Origin: an uncultured Solirubrobacteraceae bacterium
Lineage (GTDB): Bacteria; Actinomycetota; Thermoleophilia; Solirubrobacterales; Solirubrobacteraceae
Length of the DNA: 7,660 nt
Assembly (NCBI GenBank): GCA_902806215.1
Contig: CADCVT010000469.1
Location: forward strand, 1 to 7,660
Direction: 5' to 3'
A program made the translations under genes and the position numbers. A model generated the notes under the pieces. That model was not told the DNA's origin, did no database searches, and saw nothing but the letters and a program-made list of their open reading frames with translations. Positions 1-5,950 of the stretch are shown here, piece by piece (within the stretch, counting starts at the first letter, position 1; each line of letters opens with the position of its first letter).

Positions 1-242
1 CCGTGCCGCTGACCCAGGGCGAGGTCAACCGCATCCTCCACAAGGAGGTCGCGGTCCGCGAGCGCAAGAAGACGACGTTCGGCATCGGCGAGTCGGTCAA
101 GGTCATCTCCGGCCCGCTCTCGGACTTCTCCGGCGAGATCGCCGAGATCAACGAGGACGCCAGCCGCCTCAAGGTGCTGGTCTCTATCTTTGGACGCGAG
201 ACTCCGGTCGAAGTCGGATTCGATCAGGTCAAGAAGATCTAG
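1..242 (+). CDS. nusG: Transcription termination/antitermination protein NusG, C-terminal part
   Basis: This is the 3' end of nusG; the gene begins before the window and bases 1-2 finish a split codon. NusG binds RNA polymerase through its N-terminal domain (outside the window). Its C-terminal KOW domain contacts Rho or ribosomal protein S10 and so links transcription to termination or to translation. The visible 79 residues end in a typical KOW domain: the linker after VNRILHKE, then FGIGESVKVISGPLSDFSG and the very conserved SRLKVLVSIFGR followed by TPVE. The same block is found at the C-terminus of E. coli NusG. The stop TAG lies at 240-242, 15 bases before rplK, the usual bacterial order nusG-rplK-rplA. 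Nothing is odd in the visible part. Confidence 0.95.
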   Translation, partial: VPLTQGEVNRILHKEVAVRERKKTTFGIGESVKVISGPLSDFSGEIAEINEDASRLKVLVSIFGRETPVEVGFDQVKKI

Positions 243-257
243 GAAGAACGAGCTCCC

Positions 258-683
258 ATGGCCAAGAAGGTCCTCACCACCATCAAGCTGCAGGCCCCAG
301 GCGGCCAGGCGAGCCCGGCACCGCCGGTCGGCCCGGCGCTGGGTCAGCACGGCATCAACATCATGGAGTTCGTCAAGGCGTTCAACGCCCAGACGGCGAG
401 CGACATGGGCGTCACGATCCCGGTCGAGATCACGGTCTTCGAGGACCGCTCGTTCACCTTCGTCACGAAGACGCCGCCCGCCGCGGTGCTCATCAAGCAG
501 GCGATCAACCTCGACAAGGGGTCGAGCGAGCCGCACAAGGACAAGGTCGGCAAGATCACGGAGCAGCAGCTGCGCGACATCGCCGAGAAGAAGCTGCAGG
601 ACCTGAACGCGCACGACGTCGATCAGGCGGCGAAGATCATCGCGGGCACCGCCCGCTCGATGGGCGTGGAGGTGGTCTCCTAG
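258..683 (+). CDS. rplK: 50S ribosomal protein L11
   Basis: L11 forms the stalk base of the 50S subunit, binding 23S rRNA at the GTPase-associated centre where elongation factors act and thiostrepton binds. The 141 residues match the family length (142 in E. coli). The N-terminal domain has the conserved segment PAPPVGPALGQHGINIM (residues 20-36) with the prolines that line the thiostrepton site. The C-terminal rRNA-binding domain (about 72-141) ends with the family signature around IAGTARSMGVEV (128-139). The ATG at 258 is preceded by AGGAAG at 241-246, which overlaps the nusG stop. The stop TAG shares its last base with the rplA start codon, so the two genes are probably translationally coupled. 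Confidence 0.98.
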   Translation: MAKKVLTTIKLQAPGGQASPAPPVGPALGQHGINIMEFVKAFNAQTASDMGVTIPVEITVFEDRSFTFVTKTPPAAVLIKQAINLDKGSSEPHKDKVGKITEQQLRDIAEKKLQDLNAHDVDQAAKIIAGTARSMGVEVVS

Positions 684-1393
684 TGGCCAAGCACGGGAAG
701 AAGTACACCGAGGCTCTGGCCAAGGTGGACCGCGAGCGCGAGTACTCGACCTCCGAGGCCGTCCGGCTGCTCAAGGAGACGAAGGTCGCCAAGTTCGACG
801 AGTCGGTCGAGGTGCACTTCCGCACCGGGCTGAACGTCCGCCACGCCGACGAGCAGCTGCGCGGCACCGTTGCGCTTCCGCACGGGCTGGGCAAGTCGGT
901 CACGATCGCCGTCTTCGCGAAGGGCCCCAAGGCCGCCGAGGCCGAGGCCGCCGGCGCGGACATCGTCGGCGCCGAGGACCTCGCCGAGAAGATCCAGGAA
1001 GGCTTCACCGACTTCGACGTCGCCATCGCGACGCCCGACATGATGCCCATCGTCGGCCGCCTGGGCCGCATCCTCGGCCCGCAGGGCAAGATGCCGAACC
1101 CCCGCGTCGGCACCGTCACGATGGACATCGGCAAGGCCGTCGAGGAGTCGAAGGCCGGCAAGATCGAGTACCGCACGGATCGCACCGCGAACGTGCACCT
1201 CACGATCGGGAAGATGTCCTTCGACGAGCAGTCGCTCATCGACAACTTCACCGCGATCTACGAAGAGATCGTCCGCGCCAAGCCGTCCGGCGCGAAGGGC
1301 AGGTACATCCAGTCGATCACGCTCACGGCCACCATGGGCCCGGGCATCAAGGTCGATCCGTCGAGGACCGAGGAGGCGCCGGCAGCGGCGTAG
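683..1393 (+). CDS. rplA: 50S ribosomal protein L1
   Basis: L1 binds 23S rRNA helices 76-78, forms the mobile L1 stalk next to the E site and helps release deacylated tRNA. In many bacteria it also represses its own operon by binding a leader that mimics the rRNA site; that site would lie upstream of this window. The protein has 236 residues, the normal length. The family signature is clear at residues 119-138 (DMMPIVGRLGRILGPQGKMP). The GTG start at 683 overlaps the rplK stop by one base (TAGTG), and GGAGG at 668-672 gives a ribosome binding site inside rplK. A short Glu-Ala-rich C-terminus (EEAPAAA) follows the conserved end of the fold, as is common in actinobacteria. Confidence 0.98.
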   Translation: MAKHGKKYTEALAKVDREREYSTSEAVRLLKETKVAKFDESVEVHFRTGLNVRHADEQLRGTVALPHGLGKSVTIAVFAKGPKAAEAEAAGADIVGAEDLAEKIQEGFTDFDVAIATPDMMPIVGRLGRILGPQGKMPNPRVGTVTMDIGKAVEESKAGKIEYRTDRTANVHLTIGKMSFDEQSLIDNFTAIYEEIVRAKPSGAKGRYIQSITLTATMGPGIKVDPSRTEEAPAAA

Positions 1394-1441
1394 CTCCTCT
1401 CCCGAGACCGTAGGCAGCCGTAAGTCCTACGCAGGAGGCTC
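1392..1441 (+). promoter_or_regulatory. Candidate rplJ leader (L10-type autoregulatory RNA)
   Basis: The 48 bases between rplA and rplJ can fold into a nested structure. The inner hairpin pairs CGTAGG (1409-1414) with CCTACG (1426-1431). The outer helix pairs AGCTCCT (1392-1398, starting in the rplA stop codon) with AGGAG plus CT (1433-1437 and 1439-1440, with G1438 bulged), leaving an asymmetric internal loop on the 5' side (1399-1408, including GAGAC). The outer helix would bury the AGGAGG ribosome binding site of rplJ (1433-1438). L10 leaders that bind the L10-L12 complex and shut off rplJL translation are known in this position in many bacteria. Assigning this RNA to that class is inference from position and fold. 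Confidence 0.45.
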
Positions 1442-2224
1442 ATGAACCGAGAGCAGAAAGCGGCGGCGATCGAGGAGATCGCCACCAACATCCGAGAGTC
1501 CGACGCTGTGTTCGCGGTCGATTACCGCGGGCTCAGCGTGCCGCAGATCGGCGAGCTCCGCACGCGGCTGCGTGCGGCGGACGCGCGCTTCACGGTCGTC
1601 AAGAACACGCTCACCGAGCGCGCCGCCGACGCCGCGGACGCCGAAGCGCTGAAGGCGCTGCTGGAGGGTCCGACCGCGCTGACGTTCGTGCGCGGCGACG
1701 CCGCGGCGGCCGCCAAGGCGCTGCGCGACTACGCGCGTGAGACCGACCTCATCCCGTTCAAGGGCGGGCTGATGGAGGGCAACGCGCTCTCGGCCGACGA
1801 CATCGGCGCGATCGCGAAGCTCCCCAGCCGCGAGGTCCTGTACCAGCAGCTCGTCGGCGTGGTCGCCCATCCGATCTCGGGCCTCGCCCGGACCCTCAAC
1901 GCCCTCATCGGCGGCCTGGCCATCGCGCTGGGTCAGGTCCAGGAGAAGGGCCTCGTGGGGCAGAACGCACCGGCGGCCGCACCGGCGGAGGAGCCGGCCG
2001 CAGCCGAGGAGCCCGCGGCGGCGGCGGAGGAGTCGGCCCCGGCCGACGAGACCGCGGCCGAGGTCCCGACCGACGGCGGCACGGAGCCGACCGACGCGGA
2101 CGCCATCCCGGCCGAGGGCGCGACCCTCGCCGATGAAGACCCTGACGCCGGCCCCGCCGGCACCCCCGAGCCTGCCCAGCCGGATCAGGCCGAGGGCGCA
2201 GACAATTCCGAAGAGACTTCGTAA
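1442..2224 (+). CDS. rplJ: 50S ribosomal protein L10 with long acidic C-terminal extension
   Basis: L10 anchors the L7/L12 dimers to the 50S stalk base through its C-terminal helix, while its N-terminal domain binds 23S rRNA beside L11. Residues 1-130 are a normal L10 domain, with MNREQKAAAIEEI at the start, FAVDYRGLSV near 24-33 and TVVKNTLTERA near 51-61. The helix at about 135-172 should carry the L12-binding segments. Family members usually stop near 165-180 residues. This one runs to 260, and residues 176-260 are low-complexity Ala/Pro/Glu/Asp with 24 acidic residues and no Lys, Arg or His. The ATG at 1442 follows AGGAGG (1433-1438) by only three bases, but the N-terminal sequence fits the family exactly. 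rplL starts 15 bases after the stop. Confidence 0.96.
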   Translation: MNREQKAAAIEEIATNIRESDAVFAVDYRGLSVPQIGELRTRLRAADARFTVVKNTLTERAADAADAEALKALLEGPTALTFVRGDAAAAAKALRDYARETDLIPFKGGLMEGNALSADDIGAIAKLPSREVLYQQLVGVVAHPISGLARTLNALIGGLAIALGQVQEKGLVGQNAPAAAPAEEPAAAEEPAAAAEESAPADETAAEVPTDGGTEPTDADAIPAEGATLADEDPDAGPAGTPEPAQPDQAEGADNSEETS

Positions 2225-2239
2225 GAGGAGATAGAAGAC

Positions 2240-2623
2240 ATGGCTACCAGCACCACTGAGTGGATCGACGAGCTCAAGTCCATCAGCGTTCTCGAGCTCG
2301 CCGAGCGCATCAAGGCGCTCGAGACCGAGTTCGGCGTCTCGGCGGCGGCCGTGGCGGCCCCGTCCGGCGGCGGCGGCGGTGGCGGCGACGCCCCGGAGGC
2401 CGCCGAGGAGCAGACGGCGTTCGACGTCGTCCTGACGGCGGCCGGCGACAAGAAGATCCAGGTCATCAAGGTCGTCCGCGCGGCGACCGGCCTCGGCCTC
2501 AAGGAGGCCAAGGCGCTCGTCGACGAGGCGCCGAAGCCCATCAAGGAGGGCGTCGAGCGCGAAGAGGCCGACAAGCTCAAGGGCGAGCTCGAGGAGGCCG
2601 GCGGCTCCGTCGAGGTGAAGTAG
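2240..2623 (+). CDS. rplL: 50S ribosomal protein L7/L12
   Basis: L7/L12 is the multi-copy stalk protein that recruits translation factors and stimulates their GTPase activity. The 127 residues show the normal layout. The N-terminal dimerisation and L10-binding domain is at about 7-35 (including LKSISVLELAERIKALE). A flexible hinge rich in Ala, Gly and acidic residues spans about 36-58 and contains seven Gly in a row (43-49). The C-terminal factor-binding domain is at about 59-127, with the conserved KKIQVIKVVRAATGLGLKEA and ALVDEAPKPIKEGV. The ATG follows GAGGAG (2225-2230) with a nine-base spacer. The stop codon is already part of the first of three downstream hairpins, so the transcript end is tightly packed against the gene. 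Confidence 0.98.
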   Translation: MATSTTEWIDELKSISVLELAERIKALETEFGVSAAAVAAPSGGGGGGGDAPEAAEEQTAFDVVLTAAGDKKIQVIKVVRAATGLGLKEAKALVDEAPKPIKEGVEREEADKLKGELEEAGGSVEVK

Positions 2624-2640
2624 TCGCCCTGGGGGCGACT
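2622..2640 (+). terminator. Hairpin 1 after rplL (overlaps stop codon)
   Basis: A perfect 8-bp inverted repeat, AGTCGCCC (2622-2629) and GGGCGACT (2633-2640), has a three-base loop and begins within the rplL TAG stop. No T-tract follows. It could act as a U-less terminator, a 3'-end protecting stem or a partial attenuator; function is inferred from structure only. Confidence 0.5.
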
Positions 2641-2647
2641 CTTCATT

Positions 2648-2677
2648 GGGAGAATCGCCCCAGGGGGCGATTCTCCC
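2648..2677 (+). terminator. Hairpin 2 after rplL (long perfect stem)
   Basis: A perfect 13-bp inverted repeat, GGGAGAATCGCCC (2648-2660) and GGGCGATTCTCCC (2665-2677), has a CAGG loop and no T-tract behind it. Its core (TCGCCC/GGGCGA) repeats that of hairpin 1. It may be a U-less terminator or a double-strand processing site; the rplL-rpoB gap of E. coli has both an attenuator and an RNase III site. Confidence 0.6.
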
Positions 2678-2696
2678 GGGTTAGCTGAGTTCGATC

Positions 2697-2725
2697 AAGG
2701 GCGTGCCGAGAGGCGCGCCCTTTTT
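2697..2725 (+). terminator. Intrinsic terminator closing the ribosomal operon
   Basis: GGGCGTGCC (2699-2707) pairs with GGCGCGCCC (2712-2720) with one G-U pair and a GAGA tetraloop, and five T follow at 2721-2725. Two flanking A (2697-2698) can pair with the first T residues. This is the only hairpin of the three with a classic T-tract and is the likely end of the rplKAJL transcript. Confidence 0.85.
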
Positions 2726-2771
2726 CGTCAGGGTGGTTTGGATCAACTCGTTGCGCGGGAAATGGGTCTGC

Positions 2772-4181
2772 GTGTGGATCCATGTGACGAGCGGGCTCGA
2801 CCGCGGTCGTGCCGTCGAAGTGACCGACGAGGCGGTGACGATCGGCTCGGGGACCGGCTGCTCGCTCGTCCTGACCGATCCTGATGTCGCACCGCTGCAC
2901 GCCTCGGTGCGCTGCGCGCGCGAGGGCGACGGCTGCGAGCTCGTCCCGCTCGCCGACGATCGCCGGACGACCGTCGACGGCTCGCCCGTCGAGGGACCCA
3001 CGCCGGTCGCCGTCGGGACCCGGGTCGTCGTCGGCGACGTCCAGCTCGAGGCCCGCGCCGAGGCGCCCGCCGATCCCGACCGCCCGATCGACGAGGATCT
3101 CGCCGCAGCGCTCGGCTCGGACGGGCCGAACGCCGACGAAGGGCTGACCTCCGTCCGCGATCGCCGGCGCATCCGCCGCAACACCGCGCTCGCGCTGAGC
3201 GGGATCGCGCTCGCCGCGCTCGTCGGGCTGCTCGTGGTCACCGGCGTGATCGGAGGTGGCGACGACGACGTCGACGTGGCCGACGTCGTCAAGCGCGCGG
3301 CGCCGTCGACCGTCCGTGTCCTCGCGCGCGAGGACCGCTCGGAGGGCAGCGGCACCGGCTGGGTGCTCGACGCGAAGGAGGGCCTCGTCGTCACGAACTT
3401 CCACGTCGTCAGCGCCGGCAACGAGCTCTCGGTCGCGGTCGACGGCGCCGAGCGCGACGCGAAGCTCATCGGCGCGGCGCCGTGCGACGACCTCGCGGTC
3501 GTCCAGGTCGCCGAGCGCGACGGCCTGAAGGCGCTGTCGCTCGCGTCCCCGTCCTCGATCCAGCAGGGAGAGCAGGTGATCGCCGTCGGCTACGCGGCGG
3601 GCGCCGGTGACGAGGACAAGCTCACGTCGACGACGGGCGTCGTGTCGGTCGCCAGCCAGCCGCTGAAGTCGCCCTCGCCCGACACCCCGGACTTCCCCGA
3701 CATGATCCAGACCGACGCGGCGATCAACCCGGGCAACTCGGGTGGTCCGCTGCTCAACGCCGACCGCCGGCTCGTCGGCGTGAACACCGCGGTGCTGCTC
3801 GAGCGCGGCGGCGTCCCGCTGCAGAACATCGGCTACGCCATCGGCGTCGAGCGCGTGAAGGAGGTCGTCGGCGATCTGCGCCGCCGCCGTTCGGAGTCCT
3901 TCCTCGGCACCGGGCTGACCGTCCTGCCCGAGCAGGAGCGCCGCCGGGCGCGGCTCCCGCGCGGCGTGTTGACGGTCAGCGCGTTCAAGGGGACGCCGGC
4001 CGACGACGCCGGGCTCGAGGGCCAGTCGGTGCTCGTCACGTCGATCGACGGCGAGAAGCTGCTCGGCACGATGGCCGACTACTGCCGCAAGACGAAGGGC
4101 AAGCGCAGCGGCCAGAAGGTGCAGCTCCAGATCGTCGAGCGCAACGGCACGAAGCGCCGCATTCCCCTCGAGCTGGGCTGA
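2772..4181 (+). CDS. Membrane-anchored HtrA-type serine protease with N-terminal FHA-like domain and C-terminal PDZ-like domain
   Basis: The protein is probably 469 residues. Residues 2-94 resemble an FHA domain. A charged linker ends in RDRRRIRR (129-136), followed by a membrane segment at 139-160, GGGDDD, a chymotrypsin-fold protease (about 170-372) and a PDZ-like domain (about 377-469). The catalytic triad is visible: His211 in TNFHVV, Asp240 in CDDLAVV and Ser323 in GNSGGPL. The positive flank before the membrane segment puts the FHA part in the cytoplasm and the protease outside, so a role in envelope protein quality control or regulated proteolysis is likely. The usual phosphothreonine contacts are altered: GR is GS (25-26), the Ser of SxxH is Ala40 and the late Asn is absent. 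I chose GTG 2772 because the FHA fold begins there. GTG 2703 would put the start inside the terminator, and GTG 2784 is also possible. No clear ribosome binding site is seen. Confidence 0.85.
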   Translation: MWIHVTSGLDRGRAVEVTDEAVTIGSGTGCSLVLTDPDVAPLHASVRCAREGDGCELVPLADDRRTTVDGSPVEGPTPVAVGTRVVVGDVQLEARAEAPADPDRPIDEDLAAALGSDGPNADEGLTSVRDRRRIRRNTALALSGIALAALVGLLVVTGVIGGGDDDVDVADVVKRAAPSTVRVLAREDRSEGSGTGWVLDAKEGLVVTNFHVVSAGNELSVAVDGAERDAKLIGAAPCDDLAVVQVAERDGLKALSLASPSSIQQGEQVIAVGYAAGAGDEDKLTSTTGVVSVASQPLKSPSPDTPDFPDMIQTDAAINPGNSGGPLLNADRRLVGVNTAVLLERGGVPLQNIGYAIGVERVKEVVGDLRRRRSESFLGTGLTVLPEQERRRARLPRGVLTVSAFKGTPADDAGLEGQSVLVTSIDGEKLLGTMADYCRKTKGKRSGQKVQLQIVERNGTKRRIPLELG

Positions 4182-4194
4182 TAGAACACGGCCC

Positions 4195-4854
4195 ATGGCC
4201 GATGCTCCCCTGCCGCCCGCGGGTCCGAGCCGCGGGCGCTCGAACCTGTCCAAGGTCCTCGTCGCGGTCGCGGCGGTCGCGGCGCTCGTCGTGATCCTGC
4301 TCGTGAGCGGCGTCGTCGGCGGCAGCGACGACGACGACGGCAAGGCCGCCGACGAGACCGTGCCGACGGCCGACCAGGTCGCGCAAGAGCTGCGCGACGG
4401 CAAGATCCTCACCGGGTCGCGTCAGGCGCCGTTCGCGATGCGCTTCACCGACGACTGGGTGCAGGTGGCGCCGGCCGACCTTCGCACGTCCGACGACGAC
4501 CCGCCGATCGCCGGCCTGCGTCGCAGCGACGGCTCCGGCCTGCTGACGGTGACGCTGCGCGGCCCGATCCGCGGCGGGATCGGGACCGTCGAGAAGGAGC
4601 TGCCCGCCGAGCTCGAGCGCCGCATCCCGGACATCCAGCTCCAGCGCGTGCGGCGGATCCAGGTCGCCGCAGGCCCGGCGCTCTACGCGCTGTGGACGCG
4701 CAAGAAGACGGGCGCGGTCCAGAGCCAGCTGATCGTCCCGGTCTCCAACAGGCGCAGCTTCACGGTGGACGTCCTCTTGCAGCCGGGGGCGAAGGACGCC
4801 CCGGTGGAGGTCGGAGCGATGCTCAGGACCTTCGACACTGCACCTGCGACGTAG
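4195..4854 (+). CDS. Membrane-anchored extracytoplasmic protein, paralog 1 (possible PsbP/Mog1/LpqN-like fold)
   Basis: I do not recognise a named gene. The 219 residues comprise a short cytoplasmic start, a membrane segment at about 21-43, an Asp stalk (GGSDDDD, 42-48), a linker to about 78 and one domain at 79-214. Its landmarks recur in the next genes: PFAMRFTDDW (79-88), AGLRRSDGSGLLTVTLRG (106-123), QSQLIVPVSNRRSFTVD (176-192) and the terminal VGAMLRTFD (206-214). Such layouts of about 135 residues with a YP..W opening and an FD end recall the PsbP/Mog1/LpqN-type fold, which is inference. The gene starts 13 bases after the protease stop, in the same direction, so co-transcription is likely. 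No Shine-Dalgarno is visible. A TAGAAC 13 bases before the ATG could be a weak -10 for a leaderless transcript, at low confidence. A strong hairpin follows the gene. Confidence 0.8.
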   Translation: MADAPLPPAGPSRGRSNLSKVLVAVAAVAALVVILLVSGVVGGSDDDDGKAADETVPTADQVAQELRDGKILTGSRQAPFAMRFTDDWVQVAPADLRTSDDDPPIAGLRRSDGSGLLTVTLRGPIRGGIGTVEKELPAELERRIPDIQLQRVRRIQVAAGPALYALWTRKKTGAVQSQLIVPVSNRRSFTVDVLLQPGAKDAPVEVGAMLRTFDTAPAT

Positions 4855-4927
4855 TCCCTCTTTCCACCGTTGACTACACGTACCTCATCCTGAAACAACT
4901 AGGACGAGGACGTCAGAAGGACTCGCT

Positions 4928-4959
4928 GGAGGCCCCGCCGCGCGAGCGGCGGGGCCTTC
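4928..4959 (+). terminator. Strong hairpin between paralogs 1 and 2 (terminator or attenuator)
   Basis: GGCCCCGCCGC (4931-4941) pairs perfectly with GCGGCGGGGCC (4946-4956) around a GCGA tetraloop. Three further pairs (4928-4930 with 4957-4959, one of them G-U) extend the stem to 14 bp. Only two T follow. It lies about 75 bases after the paralog 1 stop and 40 bases before the paralog 2 start, so it can end the protease-paralog 1 transcript or attenuate entry into paralog 2. Confidence 0.75.
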
Positions 4960-4999
4960 CGCGTGCAAGACCCCCCGGAGGAAGGACCCAGTACCCGCC

Positions 5000-5587
5000 A
5001 TGCGCAGCAAGCTTCCCGTGATCGCCGCACTCCTGGGAGGAGCCGCGATCGCACTCATCGCCGTCCTGTTGATCGGCGGTGGCGGTGGTGACGACGACCA
5101 GGACGAGAAGGCGTCGTCGACCACGCCGCAGAGCACTGCTCTCGCCGACGGCACCGAGCTCAAGGGCAAGGAGTTCAAGCTCCGCTACCCCAACCAGGGG
5201 TGGGAGCAGCTCACCGCCAAGGATCTCGGTTCCCGCGCTCAGGGCACCGTCGCGGGCCTCAAGCGCGAGGACAACGGGGCGCTCGTCCTCGTCCAGCGCG
5301 GCGGCAAGCTCGACGCGTCGCTCGACGAGATCGCCAACGAGCTCACCACGCGGCTGAAGAAGGAGGTCAAGGACTTCCGCTTCGTCAGCTCGGAGCAGGT
5401 GAAGCTCCCGGCCGGCGACGCCGTCACCTACACGTTCGTCCGCACGAAGTCCGACCGGGTGCAGAACCTGGTCGTGATCCCGGAGGGCGACCGCACGTTC
5501 ACGCTCAACTCGGTCATCGGCGGGGGCTCCAAGGATGCCGCTCGCGAGGTCGCCGAGATCGTCAAGACGTTCGACCCGGAGAACTGA
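5000..5587 (+). CDS. Membrane-anchored extracytoplasmic protein, paralog 2
   Basis: Function unknown; this is the second member of the tandem family. The 195 residues have a membrane segment at about 6-26, a Gly-Asp stalk (GGGGGDDDQDEK, 26-37), a Ser/Thr-rich linker and the domain at about 57-192. Landmarks are EFKLRYPNQGWEQLTAKDL (58-76), AGLKREDNGALVLVQRG (85-101), QNLVVIPEGDRTFTLN (155-170) and IVKTFD (187-192), aligning with the 4195-4854 and 5951-6460 proteins. There is no lipobox Cys, so the N-terminus is an uncleaved anchor or a weak signal peptide, with the domain outside the cell. The ATG at 5000 has a purine-rich GGAGGAAGGA at 4977-4986, 13 or more bases away, longer than ideal. The next gene begins three bases after the stop, which suggests translational coupling. 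A hairpin sits upstream in the presumed 5' region. Confidence 0.82.
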   Translation: MRSKLPVIAALLGGAAIALIAVLLIGGGGGDDDQDEKASSTTPQSTALADGTELKGKEFKLRYPNQGWEQLTAKDLGSRAQGTVAGLKREDNGALVLVQRGGKLDASLDEIANELTTRLKKEVKDFRFVSSEQVKLPAGDAVTYTFVRTKSDRVQNLVVIPEGDRTFTLNSVIGGGSKDAAREVAEIVKTFDPEN

Positions 5588-5590
5588 GTC

Positions 5591-5916
5591 ATGCACACCA
5601 AGAGCCGCTACAGCTTCATGATGGTCCTCTTCGGGGCCATCGCCGTCCTCGCGGCGGCCGGCGCGCTCGCCGCGGTGGTCCTCGGCGGCGACGACGACGA
5701 GTCGTCGGTCACGACCGCGAGCCCGAGCGCGCAGAACGGCCTGCCGGAGTTCGCGCTGAACTACCCGAAGACGTGAAGCCCGTCGACGCCAAGGCGCCCA
5801 AGCCTCGGGGCAAGGTCAGCTACAGCATCGACGCGGTGGTCTCGCCCGCCAAGAACAAGGCCGCGACCGAGGTCGGCAACATCTACGCGGCGTTCCACGC
5901 CAGGCCCGCTCGCTGA
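5591..5916 (+). pseudogene. Decayed paralog 3: frameshift plus internal deletion
   Basis: The reading frame from ATG 5591 (ribosome binding site GGAGAA at 5578-5583) encodes 61 residues. It has a membrane segment (about 10-31), a GGDDDE stalk and the opening of the family domain, LPEFALNYPK, then stops at 5774-5776. Just there the +2 frame gives DVKPVDAKAPK, which aligns with GWEQLTAKDLG of paralog 2 (the Trp codon now reads Val). It then jumps directly to the C-terminal strand and helix, GKVSYSIDAVVSP and VGNIYAAF, ending at TGA 5914-5916. The copy therefore seems to have lost about one base at the frameshift and about 85-89 codons of the domain core. A truncated anchored peptide of 61 residues may still be made, since start and ribosome binding site are intact. 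Automated annotation might call only 5591-5776. Confidence 0.72.
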
Positions 5917-5950
5917 GCCGACGGGGCACCGCGCTAGCGTTCGCGCCGTC

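Noticed and set aside
2703..2771. Upstream extension of the protease gene from GTG 2703
   Set aside because: It would start inside the T-tract terminator and add 23 residues unlike any FHA start; the FHA-like fold begins at about 2772.
2643..4412. A 589-codon open frame on the minus strand opposite the protease gene
   Set aside because: It is rich in Arg, Asp, His and Ala without any recognisable domain, and it lies opposite a gene with an intact protease triad. Long antisense open frames are expected in DNA this GC-rich.
4870..4900. TTGACT as the -35 of a housekeeping promoter
   Set aside because: No hexamer at 16-18 bases downstream resembles TATAAT (best match three of six at 15 bases), so it is mentioned only as a possibility in the attenuator finding.
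4891..4914. TGAAAC and CGTC as an ECF sigma factor promoter
   Set aside because: The spacer is 14 bases, shorter than the roughly 16 typical for such promoters, so I do not call it.
5200..5765. Long frame from 5200 overlapping paralog 2
   Set aside because: Over paralog 2 it is an out-of-frame Arg/Gly/Pro-rich shadow. Only its end (from about 5766) is meaningful, as the C-terminal part of the decayed paralog.
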